Shown here piece by piece: positions 25,950-32,948 of a stretch of 64,000 nucleotides of DNA. A program made the translations under genes and the position numbers. The notes under the pieces are model-generated. The model made no database searches. It was not told the origin of the DNA and saw only the letters and a list, made by a program, of their open reading frames with translations. The stretch's first letter is position 1; each line of letters begins with the position of its first letter. Origin of the DNA: Candidatus Saccharimonadota bacterium (lineage in GTDB: Bacteria > Patescibacteriota > Saccharimonadia > Saccharimonadales > Saccharimonadaceae); contig VGLK01000001.1 of assembly GCA_016866755.1 (NCBI GenBank), positions 62,001-126,000 of the forward strand, written 5' to 3'.

Positions 25950-26866
25950 TTTTTTGACAATTCGAGCATCTGAAGCAATATAAGGTCAGCCCTGTCTTCG
26001 CTAATCTCATCCAATCCATCAAGCAAATAGATAATTTTTAGTTCGGCACCTTGGATAGCGTAAGCACTTTGTCGAGTCCGTATTATATTTTCCAGACTGT
26101 CTGTTGCACAAAGTTTAAGATTTATAACTTGAGGCACTGCACCAGTTGAGATTATCTTATTTACCATTTTCGTCTGACTCGCTTCGCCCATTCCCGAATA
26201 CGAAGAGAAGAGCCGATGAACTAAGGTACTTTTACCAGAAGCTGGGTCTCCTGATATGAGTACTAGTTTTTCCGAAAGTTTTAAAATGGTCTCTTCCAGA
26301 TTTTGAACACGCTTATTTTTCGAGTCCAAAAAATGCAACTTTAAAAATTGTTTTGATTTCACCAGTGTTAGTTTAGTATGGTCTGCACTATCTTCTATAA
26401 ACTTAAACTCAGAGCCGTATCCAAAGTAGAAAAATGATAAATCTAGATTCTGAGGCTTTGTTAAGGCTACTTCAAAATTACTGCGAGTATACCATTGTAT
26501 TTTGACGCCATATTTTGCAGCTTCCTTAGCAATTTCCTTGCCGCTCTCTGACCTGTTTGGTTGAGCGTTAAGATTAATGAATATACATATCTCATCAAGC
26601 GAGCTTCCGTATTTTTGCAAAGCCGTAATGACAGATTTCTTTATTTGCGAGTAGCCAACGCTATCATCAAAATACTTTGACTGAAATCCATACGTCTTTT
26701 TGCCAACTTTGACAGGTTCTGTTTCAAGGCCAGCTTGGTTGAAATCACCTGACACACCTTCTGATAATTTGTGCTTACGGCAGAATAAATGTAAGCAAAG
26801 CTCTTCAAAAGAGTCTTGTTTGCTTGCTCCAGTTACTCCAAATTTATTCCAGTCAATCGCAGGCAT
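25925..26866 (-). CDS. N-terminal part of NACHT/STAND protein: restriction-type nuclease plus NACHT NTPase start (zero frame)
   Basis: A 313-residue frame. The N-terminus has a PD-(D/E)xK-type nuclease pattern: Asp41 in SGDFN, then Gln62-Ser-Lys64 in GFQSKYF, close to the Mrr-like D...QxK arrangement. It is followed by a P-loop NTPase with Walker A SGDPASGKST (about 205-214) and the NACHT-type Walker B YLLDGLDE (about 280-287). The frame stops 9 codons after a slippery A AAA AAG heptamer. Such nuclease-NACHT proteins are antiphage sensors in known STAND defence systems. A TATACT box ends 6 nt before the ATG (leaderless layout). Neighbouring accessory genes support a defence role, which remains inference. 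Confidence 0.8.
   Translation of the reverse strand: MPAIDWNKFGVTGASKQDSFEELCLHLFCRKHKLSEGVSGDFNQAGLETEPVKVGKKTYGFQSKYFDDSVGYSQIKKSVITALQKYGSSLDEICIFINLNAQPNRSESGKEIAKEAAKYGVKIQWYTRSNFEVALTKPQNLDLSFFYFGYGSEFKFIEDSADHTKLTLVKSKQFLKLHFLDSKNKRVQNLEETILKLSEKLVLISGDPASGKSTLVHRLFSSYSGMGEASQTKMVNKIISTGAVPQVINLKLCATDSLENIIRTRQSAYAIQGAELKIIYLLDGLDEISEDRADLILLQMLELSKKKNIIKLS
25949..25955 (-). promoter_or_regulatory. Putative -1 ribosomal frameshift heptamer A AAA AAG
   Basis: On the minus strand the zero frame reads TCA AAA AAG AAA AAC, so the last A of TCA plus AAA AAG is a canonical X XXY YYZ heptamer identical to the dnaX slippery site and in the correct phase. A -1 slip enters the long downstream frame. 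No strong downstream stem-loop or upstream ribosome site was recognised. Confidence 0.6.
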
Positions 26867-26872
26867 AGTCCT

Positions 26873-26878
26873 AGTATA
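26873..26878 (-). promoter_or_regulatory. -10 box of the NACHT gene
   Basis: On the minus strand TATACT ends 6 nt before the ATG at 26866, with no Shine-Dalgarno sequence. Transcription would begin at about the start codon. Confidence 0.55.
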
Positions 26879-26974
26879 CTACCCTTTACGCTAGATATTT
26901 GACAGCTATCTAGATTGAGTTCTGAATAATGCTTCGAGAGATACCAAAAGGTTCTTAGGTGTGACTAAATGCGG

Positions 26975-26980
26975 TATAAT
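26975..26980 (+). promoter_or_regulatory. Consensus -10 box of the rod-shaped ncRNA
   Basis: TATAAT is followed after 7 nt by G26988, the first base of the long closing stem. A poor -35 (TTCTTA, 17-nt spacer) precedes it. Confidence 0.65.
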
Positions 26981-26986
26981 CATAAT

Positions 26987-27126
26987 TGTTCTAGGTTTTA
27001 CCACATTTAAGCAATGCGATTTTTTTCGCACGATAGAGTTCTGAAAAGGACATCGTGTGAAACATTTTGAGCTTTATCGCTTGAATGTGGATAAAAGGCC
27101 TAGAACACCTGCACGGTGTCCTTTTT
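26987..27126 (+). ncRNA. Candidate rod-shaped structured RNA (6S-like shape or leader)
   Basis: Arms 26988-27012 and 27079-27106 pair over about 25 bp with only small bulges. Inside, 27025-27034 pairs with 27052-27061 (10 bp, one G-U), capped by GTTC/GGAC. Between the two stems is an unpaired or weakly paired bubble of about 12 and 17 nt. The predicted transcription start coincides with the stem base, and a short ACACC/GGTGT hairpin followed by TTTTT (27122-27126) ends it. The overall shape, a long rod with a central bubble, recalls 6S RNA, but no conserved sequence is recognised. It could also be a leader attenuating the operon that starts at 27156. Confidence 0.55.
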
Positions 27127-27155
27127 ATTTTCTGGACACAGAAAGGAATAACACA

Positions 27156-27704
27156 GTGGAAGTAACCTCGATAATCGCCCTCGTTATCATACTAGGTCTT
27201 GGCTTTTGGGTGTCCGAGAGAAGTAAAGACAAGGCCAATGCTGAAGCAATCCAGAAGGCACGGGACGGATTTATGTCGCTCGTGAATGAGCTTGAGGTTG
27301 ATGGTATTTCTGACGAGTTAGTGCAGTGGCTTGAAGCAAGAGTGCGAATGCAGACAGGCAAAAGCCTTTCAGTATTAACGGACGAATTGAAAGATATGCT
27401 AAACGAGGAGGACGGTAAGAAGCAGGTTATCGTGCAACTTATGTTATTGCAGCAGCACTACCTAGAGGAACAGCAAAATACCGAGGAGCGTATGCAGTGG
27501 CATAAGTATGTAGAAACTTTCCGACAAATGAACAAAGCCCAGCAAAAACACGAGATTGAGCGACTTAAAAAAGTTGCTAGAGATGGCTCTTCGGACGACA
27601 GTGAAAAACTGAACTCGCTAGAGCTGATTTACCTCGGTAGTGATAGCAAGACAATCGATGTAATGGTGGGAGGCGTAAAGTTATTTACGCTGAAAGAAAA
27701 GTAA
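27156..27704 (+). CDS. Membrane-anchored coiled-coil protein of the recombinase element, unknown
   Basis: A 182-residue protein starting at GTG 27156 with AAAGGAA 8 nt upstream. One N-terminal membrane segment (residues 4-18) is followed by a mostly helical, charged, coiled-coil-prone body and a small beta-rich end (SKTIDVMVGGVKLFTLKEK). I do not recognise a family. Its last bases overlap the ATG of the next gene (TAATG), so the two are coupled. It opens the cargo operon of the element with the serine recombinase. Confidence 0.65.
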   Translation: MEVTSIIALVIILGLGFWVSERSKDKANAEAIQKARDGFMSLVNELEVDGISDELVQWLEARVRMQTGKSLSVLTDELKDMLNEEDGKKQVIVQLMLLQQHYLEEQQNTEERMQWHKYVETFRQMNKAQQKHEIERLKKVARDGSSDDSEKLNSLELIYLGSDSKTIDVMVGGVKLFTLKEK

Positions 27705-28339
27705 TGCAGATAAAGAAAACAAAGAAGCCATCGAATATTCTTTTTGATGATGATTTTGCCTCAGGGTTTGAAGATAGCAGATTTGAAAAGTTCAAGCCAA
27801 TTGTAAAGATATTGGTTACAGCCATCGTTATCGTAGGCATTGCTTGTACCTACTTCCTCTTTTTTCATCGTAGTGGTGACACCAAAAATCTCAACGACAC
27901 TTATACGTCTAACCCATCGCAGACAAGTGCTGATGATAAAGCCGCTCAAGATGGCCCAGAAGCCATCGAAACCACACCAGAGCAATCACCGCAAAACTCT
28001 AGCTCAGCATCGCCTAGCAGCAATACTCATCACTCAAGTGGCAATAGCTCCACCCCAACTACAAAGCCGTATGACCCAAGCAAATGCGAGCCGCTCAACA
28101 ATGAAGCTACAAGACTACGCCAAGTCGCAGACCAAAAGAAGACGACATACGATAATGCTTTTGCGGCACGCAAGAACTATGGATACTTCTATGATAAATA
28201 TGGCAACAGCACTGATGCACAGCAGACATACGACAATCAAGAAGCCCAGCTTAATTTGCTACAAACAGATTGGCAGGACGCACTCAATAAGGGAAACGTG
28301 GCATACGCCAAGTACCAAGAGTGTCGAGCAAGCTTGTAA
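27704..28339 (+). CDS. Single-pass membrane protein with Ser/Pro linker and exported helical domain
   Basis: A 211-residue protein: a cytoplasmic head of about 38 residues, one membrane segment (VKILVTAIVIVGIACTYFLFF), a low-complexity Ser/Thr/Pro/Gln linker (about 65-120) and an extracellular helical domain with one cysteine at each end (YDPSKCEPL and YQECRASL), which could be joined by a disulfide. The start overlaps the stop of the preceding gene. It looks like a surface-exposed protein of the mobile element. No family is recognised. Confidence 0.65.
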   Translation: MQIKKTKKPSNILFDDDFASGFEDSRFEKFKPIVKILVTAIVIVGIACTYFLFFHRSGDTKNLNDTYTSNPSQTSADDKAAQDGPEAIETTPEQSPQNSSSASPSSNTHHSSGNSSTPTTKPYDPSKCEPLNNEATRLRQVADQKKTTYDNAFAARKNYGYFYDKYGNSTDAQQTYDNQEAQLNLLQTDWQDALNKGNVAYAKYQECRASL

Positions 28340-28381
28340 AACGCACAGCCCTTTAGCTCGCACTAACGATAAAATGGTAGT

Positions 28382-28876
28382 ATGAGCAACGAGATGGACA
28401 GTACAGGAGTAGATACCGCTACAAAGCAAGCGGTAAATGGTCGTGATGAACGTGGCAGATTTGCCACAGGCAACACTCCTACTACAGGCTTTCACACTAA
28501 CCCAGAGCGTCGTAATAATGGTAAATGGGATAAAGACGAGTCGATTAGCTACTGGTACAATAAATTACTCCGTATGCCGAACGACGAGTTCGATAGCTTT
28601 AAGCCAGCAAATAGTTCTCAGCGTATTGCCTACATTCGCATTGTAACGGCTTGTGGCACTGGGGAACTGGCACTAAGAGTCACTAAAGAGATTACAGACC
28701 GCACCGAGGGACGACCACGGCAGGATATTGATATGAGCCTGGAGCAAGATGAGGCTGTACCGATTATTAAGGGATTTGTCATACCGACAATGCCAGAGCA
28801 TTTTTTTGATAAGGATATTATCGAGCAGCTTGGCGAAGAAAAAGCGGCCGAAGTCCTCGGTAGGCATAATTACTAG
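28382..28876 (+). CDS. DUF5681-like phage/mobile-element protein
   Basis: A 164-residue protein. The N-terminal RDERGRFATGNTPTTGFHTNPERRNNG resembles the DUF5681-type opening (R-G-R-F-x-x-G-N), seen in proteins encoded next to phage packaging and mobile-element genes. The remainder is acidic and helical. TAAAAT ends 6 nt before the ATG with no ribosome site. The assignment is tentative; a small terminase-like DNA-binding role is possible. Confidence 0.55.
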   Translation: MSNEMDSTGVDTATKQAVNGRDERGRFATGNTPTTGFHTNPERRNNGKWDKDESISYWYNKLLRMPNDEFDSFKPANSSQRIAYIRIVTACGTGELALRVTKEITDRTEGRPRQDIDMSLEQDEAVPIIKGFVIPTMPEHFFDKDIIEQLGEEKAAEVLGRHNY

Positions 28877-28908
28877 GCCAGTTTGCTATCGTCTATAATT
28901 GGACATAG

Positions 28909-29532
28909 ATGGCAAAACGCTCACGAGATATTTACAGCCCCATCACCGCTCGTGATTGGTTCTTATATCACTTGTTTAATGACAAGGACTTTGTAGAGAT
29001 ACGAAAACAATGGCAATTAGAAATTAATGATGTTGACCAAGAGCCAGGACTAGAAGATAAACAGCGTGCAGAGATAGAGGAAATAACAGCACGATACGTC
29101 GAGTCGCTACGTCAAAAGTTCGGTATCAATGAAGTGACTGCACGCAAAGGCCTCACATACAAGAAGCATAACAGGACGCTCAATGCCGATAGAGTGCCCG
29201 TAGCAGAAATACGAGGCAACCGCGTCATTATCAGTATTGGTGCTAATACAAAGCTCGAAGACATTGAAGACTTATGGACACCTTGGATTAGCCTACTGCA
29301 AAGCAAGCTCCCTAACTATAGCTCGCAGCGTGAAACGCCAACAGACGAGCCACTGCTGGCCTACACGGTATACAAGGAACTACGAAACGGCCGTAAAATG
29401 ACGGAGATACACGAGGCATATTCACAGGGTACGTTACATAGCGAGATGCCAGAGGGCAATAAGTGGCCAGATGTAAGTGATTTTAGAAAATACTATAAAG
29501 GTATTGTAAAGGGTTATGTAGACCGCCCTTAG
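28909..29532 (+). CDS. Hypothetical protein of the recombinase element
   Basis: A 207-residue, charged, soluble protein without a recognised family. The N-terminal part (SPITARDWFLYHLFNDKDFVEIRK) and the central helical region look compact; the C-terminal part ends WPDVSDFRKYYKGIVKGYVDRP. TATAAT (28894-28899) ends 9 nt before the ATG. It lies between the DUF5681-like gene and the small frame that precedes the serine recombinase, and is probably cargo or a helper of the element. Confidence 0.65.
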   Translation: MAKRSRDIYSPITARDWFLYHLFNDKDFVEIRKQWQLEINDVDQEPGLEDKQRAEIEEITARYVESLRQKFGINEVTARKGLTYKKHNRTLNADRVPVAEIRGNRVIISIGANTKLEDIEDLWTPWISLLQSKLPNYSSQRETPTDEPLLAYTVYKELRNGRKMTEIHEAYSQGTLHSEMPEGNKWPDVSDFRKYYKGIVKGYVDRP

Positions 29533-29573
29533 CTACTCTCTTCATACCCTGGTGTTTTTCCTATGCTTGAAAT

Positions 29574-29714
29574 ATGCCAAGCAGTCAAAGCGAAGAGATG
29601 AAAGAGGCCATATACGAATATGCATCTTTTCTCTATGACCTCTATATGGACAGCATTGATGATGGTATAATTGACGGTGGACAAAACAATGCACAACAAA
29701 ACCTCAGTAACTGA
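29574..29714 (+). CDS. Small acidic protein before the recombinase, unknown
   Basis: A 46-residue frame (starts MPSSQSEEMKEAIYEYASF, ends QQNLSN) with an amphipathic helical first half. It lies in the gap between the 207-residue gene and the recombinase hairpin, too short for routine gene callers. No clear ribosome site. Position just before a serine recombinase suggests a control or directionality peptide, but that is speculation. Confidence 0.4.
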   Translation: MPSSQSEEMKEAIYEYASFLYDLYMDSIDDGIIDGGQNNAQQNLSN

Positions 29715-29730
29715 TTTTATTGATATTAGT

Positions 29731-29775
29731 GGGAGCTTCTTTAGGCCGTGCATTGGCCTTGTCCGAGAAGCTCCC
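29731..29775 (+). promoter_or_regulatory. Long hairpin upstream of the first serine recombinase
   Basis: GGGAGCTTCT (29731-29740) pairs exactly with AGAAGCTCCC (29766-29775); an inner AGGCC/GGCCT stem with a 7-nt loop stacks inside. It ends 24 nt before the recombinase ATG and could be a terminator, translational control element or part of an attachment site. Confidence 0.6.
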
Positions 29776-29798
29776 TCTAATGTTTGTAAGGAGTTGTT

Positions 29799-31370
29799 AT
29801 GCCTACTAAAGCATTGGCAATCGCAAACTTTCGCGTATCGAGTGATGAACAGCTAGAAAACGGCAGTATTTCTCGTCAAGAAAAATCGGTTTTAAAAGCC
29901 TCAAAAATACTTGAAGCTGATATTGTTCGTACTTGGTCGGGTAGTGTATCCAGCAAGAAGTGGAACAACATAGAGCGTAAAGACCTAGAAGAAATGATTG
30001 CAGAGTGCAAGAAAAATAAGCATATAAAATATGCTATTTTCGATGAGGTTGACCGCTTTATGCGTTCGATGCTTGAAATTGGTTACTTTATCGTGGAGTT
30101 CAAAAAGCTAGGTGTCGAAGTAAAGTTTGCTTCACAACCAGACTTAAAAACAGACACTGCGGTGGACACACTAATGCTGATGCTGGAGGCATTCAAGGCT
30201 GAGGGTAGCAATGAAGAACGACAACGAAAATCAATCAAGGGACTTACCGAAGCCGTCGCTAATGGCAAATGGCCGTTTCAACCAAAGGCTGGATATAGAA
30301 AAGGGTATGTAAACGGCGTGCCAGAGATTGACCCAGTGCGGGGCTTCCCTTTACAAGAAGCTATGTTATCAATGGTTGAATATCGAGCAACTCCAACCGA
30401 GGCACTTGCACAACTAAACAAATCCGACTTCGTAAAAGGCCGTGCAAAATACAAAATGGACAAGTTTAGGGCTATCTGCACGCATTCTTTCTATGCAGGC
30501 GTCGTGGAGATGAATAAGCAAGTAAAGTATCGTAATGAGAATGGCTTACATAAGCCCCTTATAACGATGGAGCAGCACTTGAAGCTCGTGGAGATATTTG
30601 CAAAAAAGAAGAAGACGCAAAGTGGTCCGCGAAAAAACGGTAATCCAGAGTACCCTCTGTCTAATATCGTGCATTGTCAAAAGTGCGAACAAGAGAAGTA
30701 CGGACGGTATGTAGGATTTCCAGTAAACAATGGCAAAAATAAGGAGCGTATTTATCATAAATATCGTTGCAGGAGTTGTGGCGAATATTTTACTCGTGAC
30801 GATTTACATCGGAATATAAGTGGCTATATTGGTGAGTACCAAATAACAGAATACGGACGCACTAAGCTCCTAAAAGCACTAAATGCAGTATGGAAAGCAC
30901 GCAGTAAAACGGCCGAAGTAGAAAAGTTGCGTATCGCTCGTGATATAGCCTCATTACGACAGCTAATAGATAATCGAGTAGATGCAGCCATACAGCCCGA
31001 AAATCAATCTATCAAAAGCGATATTATGCGAAAGATTGAAGACGATAAGCTAAGACTCAAGGAACTAGAGCAGCAGTACGAAAACTACGATAAAGACGAC
31101 CTTGCGGAGAAAGAGCGTTTTATTGCGTTTGCACTAGAGTATGCCGAAAATATGGAGCAACACTTTATCAAACTACCAAAGCCTCGTCTCTTGCAGTGTA
31201 AACAAATGCTATTTCCTGCTGGATTTTGGATAGACGCTGATAGAAAAGTTTACACCCCAGAATTAAGCATTCTCACCAGATTAGCGAGCAACAAAAAAGA
31301 CCTTCCAGAAACCGAAAAGTCTTTTATGGTGCGGAGCTACAGAATCTACTCAAACTTTTTGAAAGTATGA
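29799..31370 (+). CDS. Large serine recombinase/integrase
   Basis: A 523-residue large serine recombinase. The N-terminal resolvase domain begins ALAIANFRVSSDEQ with the nucleophilic Ser near residue 14 and continues with the conserved YAIFDEVDRFMRSMLE. A recombinase domain follows, then a zinc ribbon (CQKCEQEKYG and CRSCGEYF) and a coiled-coil region. It would catalyse integration and excision of the element. AAGGAG lies 7 nt before the ATG; the stop is TGA. It differs in sequence from the second recombinase at 59510, so the two accessory blocks are likely independent elements. Confidence 0.9.
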   Translation: MPTKALAIANFRVSSDEQLENGSISRQEKSVLKASKILEADIVRTWSGSVSSKKWNNIERKDLEEMIAECKKNKHIKYAIFDEVDRFMRSMLEIGYFIVEFKKLGVEVKFASQPDLKTDTAVDTLMLMLEAFKAEGSNEERQRKSIKGLTEAVANGKWPFQPKAGYRKGYVNGVPEIDPVRGFPLQEAMLSMVEYRATPTEALAQLNKSDFVKGRAKYKMDKFRAICTHSFYAGVVEMNKQVKYRNENGLHKPLITMEQHLKLVEIFAKKKKTQSGPRKNGNPEYPLSNIVHCQKCEQEKYGRYVGFPVNNGKNKERIYHKYRCRSCGEYFTRDDLHRNISGYIGEYQITEYGRTKLLKALNAVWKARSKTAEVEKLRIARDIASLRQLIDNRVDAAIQPENQSIKSDIMRKIEDDKLRLKELEQQYENYDKDDLAEKERFIAFALEYAENMEQHFIKLPKPRLLQCKQMLFPAGFWIDADRKVYTPELSILTRLASNKKDLPETEKSFMVRSYRIYSNFLKV

Positions 31371-31473
31371 TTGATGGCAAAGTTGTACGGCCTCCCGCAC
31401 TAAATATGCCTTTTACTAACAAAGATAAAATTATTTATTAGAATGTAATAAAGGAAGCTAGTATAGTAAGAAC

Positions 31474-31515
31474 ATGATAGTTGAGCAGACAAAAATTCAA
31501 AGGTATAGAGGATAA
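31474..31515 (+). CDS. 13-codon leaderless upstream frame before the AraC-type gene
   Basis: ATG 31474 is preceded by TATAGT (31462-31467) with a 6-nt gap, the same layout as the leaderless genes. The frame encodes MIVEQTKIQRYRG and stops 2 nt before the TTG start of the AraC-type gene; its last codons contain AGAGG, which could serve as ribosome site for that gene. It may couple the two. Confidence 0.35.
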   Translation: MIVEQTKIQRYRG

Positions 31516-31517
31516 AC

Positions 31518-32300
31518 TTGGACTCAGCTAGCTACAGACCCATACAAAACGGCATCAAGCGTGAAGTGGCCAAATTCATAGAATACCGTGAGGTCAAGCC
31601 AGGCCACGAATACAGCAACCTAGTCCACTGCTTCTGGTCGCTTAATAACAAGGAGCTGCTTGACACTAACTTTCAATACGTTGTTTTACCAGACGCATGT
31701 ATAGACATAGTTTTTGACATAAAAAATAATCTCAAACCAATAATAATGACTCCTATGATAAAAGCCGAGACTTTAAATTTAGGAAAAAAATTCCACTATA
31801 TCGGTATTAGGTTTAAACCGGGAGTGTTCTCTAAGCAACTAGATTTATCGAGTGTCATAGGCAAACAGCAAAACCTTAACGACGTGATAAGACTAGCAGT
31901 GTCAGCTTTGAAGCATAATTCGCTCCTACGTCACGATGAATGCTTGTTTGATGATCTGCAAGATACAGTTCAGATACTCTTAGATGCGCATATCATAATG
32001 CGTAATATTTACATTGAAAATACAGTAGGAGGTTTACAATATGGATTGTCCGTTGGCGCTATCGCAGAAAAACTTGGAGTTAGTGAACGTCAACTACATC
32101 GAAGCGTGTTGCGGCAGACAGGCTTTTCGCCGGTACAGTTACGCCGTGTCATACGTCTTCAGTCAGTACTCTCTAGTGGCGAGCCACTACTCAGGTTTGC
32201 CGATCAATCTCATTTGATTAAAGAATTTAAGTCTGTTACAGGAGTATCTTATAAGTCTTACGTTTCTTCGTATACAAATGTCCGAAAAGTACAATCTTAA
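31518..32300 (+). CDS. AraC-family transcriptional regulator (DUF6597-type N-terminus)
   Basis: A 260-residue regulator starting at TTG 31518, preceded by AGAGG. The N-terminal sensor domain (FIEYREVKPGHEYSNLVHCFWS, VLPDACIDIVFD, YIGIRFKPGVF) has the DUF6597 pattern. The C-terminal half carries two helix-turn-helix segments (SVGAIAEKLGVSERQLHR and FADQSHLIKEFKSVTG), as in AraC/XylS regulators. It is followed by a VOC-family gene 42 nt later; regulator-VOC pairs of this type are common and usually respond to a small molecule. Probably imported cargo. Confidence 0.85.
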   Translation: MDSASYRPIQNGIKREVAKFIEYREVKPGHEYSNLVHCFWSLNNKELLDTNFQYVVLPDACIDIVFDIKNNLKPIIMTPMIKAETLNLGKKFHYIGIRFKPGVFSKQLDLSSVIGKQQNLNDVIRLAVSALKHNSLLRHDECLFDDLQDTVQILLDAHIIMRNIYIENTVGGLQYGLSVGAIAEKLGVSERQLHRSVLRQTGFSPVQLRRVIRLQSVLSSGEPLLRFADQSHLIKEFKSVTGVSYKSYVSSYTNVRKVQS

Positions 32301-32342
32301 TACGCAGTTAATGCTTATTCTAAATATTGAAAGGAATTATAT

Positions 32343-32714
32343 ATGATAAATAAATTACACCCGCTAACAATAACGGAAAAACTCACAGAAACTTCCGAGT
32401 TTTATAAAACATACTTCGACTTTGAAGATGTATTTATCTCTGACTGGTATATTCAGCTTGCGCATAAAAATGGCGCAGAGATTGCTTTGATGTCTCCAAA
32501 CCTCCCGAATCAGCCAGCTTTCTTGCACGGGGTTTATGAAGGAAAAGGAATGGTTTTTACGCTGGAAACGGATGACGCTAAAGAAATATTCAATAAGCTG
32601 AAAATAAAAGGGGCTACATTTGAAGTTGAGTTACGAGATGAAGAGTGGGGTCAAAGACACTTTATTCTAGAAGACCCAAGCGGTGTCTTTGTAGACATCG
32701 TTCAGTATATTTAG
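32343..32714 (+). CDS. VOC-family (glyoxalase/bleomycin-resistance-like) protein
   Basis: A 123-residue VOC-fold protein: LTITEKLTETSEFYKTYFDFE is the typical paired-beta opening and FILEDPSGVFVDIVQYI the closing strand. The metal ligand positions are only partly conserved, so it may bind a ligand and not catalyse. AAAGGAA lies 8 nt before the ATG. It is probably controlled by the AraC-type regulator directly upstream, perhaps for detoxification or antibiotic binding. Confidence 0.85.
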   Translation: MINKLHPLTITEKLTETSEFYKTYFDFEDVFISDWYIQLAHKNGAEIALMSPNLPNQPAFLHGVYEGKGMVFTLETDDAKEIFNKLKIKGATFEVELRDEEWGQRHFILEDPSGVFVDIVQYI

Positions 32715-32730
32715 ACAAATTTGTGTATAT

Positions 32731-32757
32731 AAAATCACCTCTGTAATAGAGGTGATT
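32731..32757. terminator. Bidirectional terminator between VOC gene and tRNA-Gly
   Basis: AAATCACCTCT and AGAGGTGATTT form an 11-bp stem with a GTAAT loop. It separates the plus-strand VOC gene from the minus-strand tRNA-Gly. Confidence 0.85.
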
Positions 32758-32772
32758 TACATTCAAAAATAC

Positions 32773-32848
32773 TGGTGCGGGTTAGGAGACTCTAACTCCT
32801 GGCCTCGTCCTTGGCAAGGACGCGCTCTAACAACTGAGCTAAACCCGC
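32773..32848 (-). tRNA. tRNA-Gly (anticodon GCC) with altered elbow (U19, A56)
   Basis: A complete 76-nt cloverleaf with encoded CCA: acceptor GCGGGTT/AACCCGC, anticodon loop TTGCCAA (GCC). The D-loop is AGTTGTTA, so G19 is replaced by U, and the T-loop is TTAGAGT, so C56 is replaced by A. The two changes compensate: the usual G19:C56 tertiary pair becomes U19:A56. It stands at the edge of the accessory block. Confidence 0.93.
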
Positions 32849-32948
32849 ATAATGTTTGTAATTATACTGGATAATTTTAACTGACGCAATATTTATTTAC
32901 CTAATGTGTATGTTATTATAAGGCTATAAAATATAAGGATTATAAAAA

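Noticed and set aside
26987-27126. A retron msr-msd RNA, because of the long inverted repeat ends.
   Set aside because: No reverse transcriptase gene is nearby and the region between the repeat arms is too short for separate msr and msd parts.
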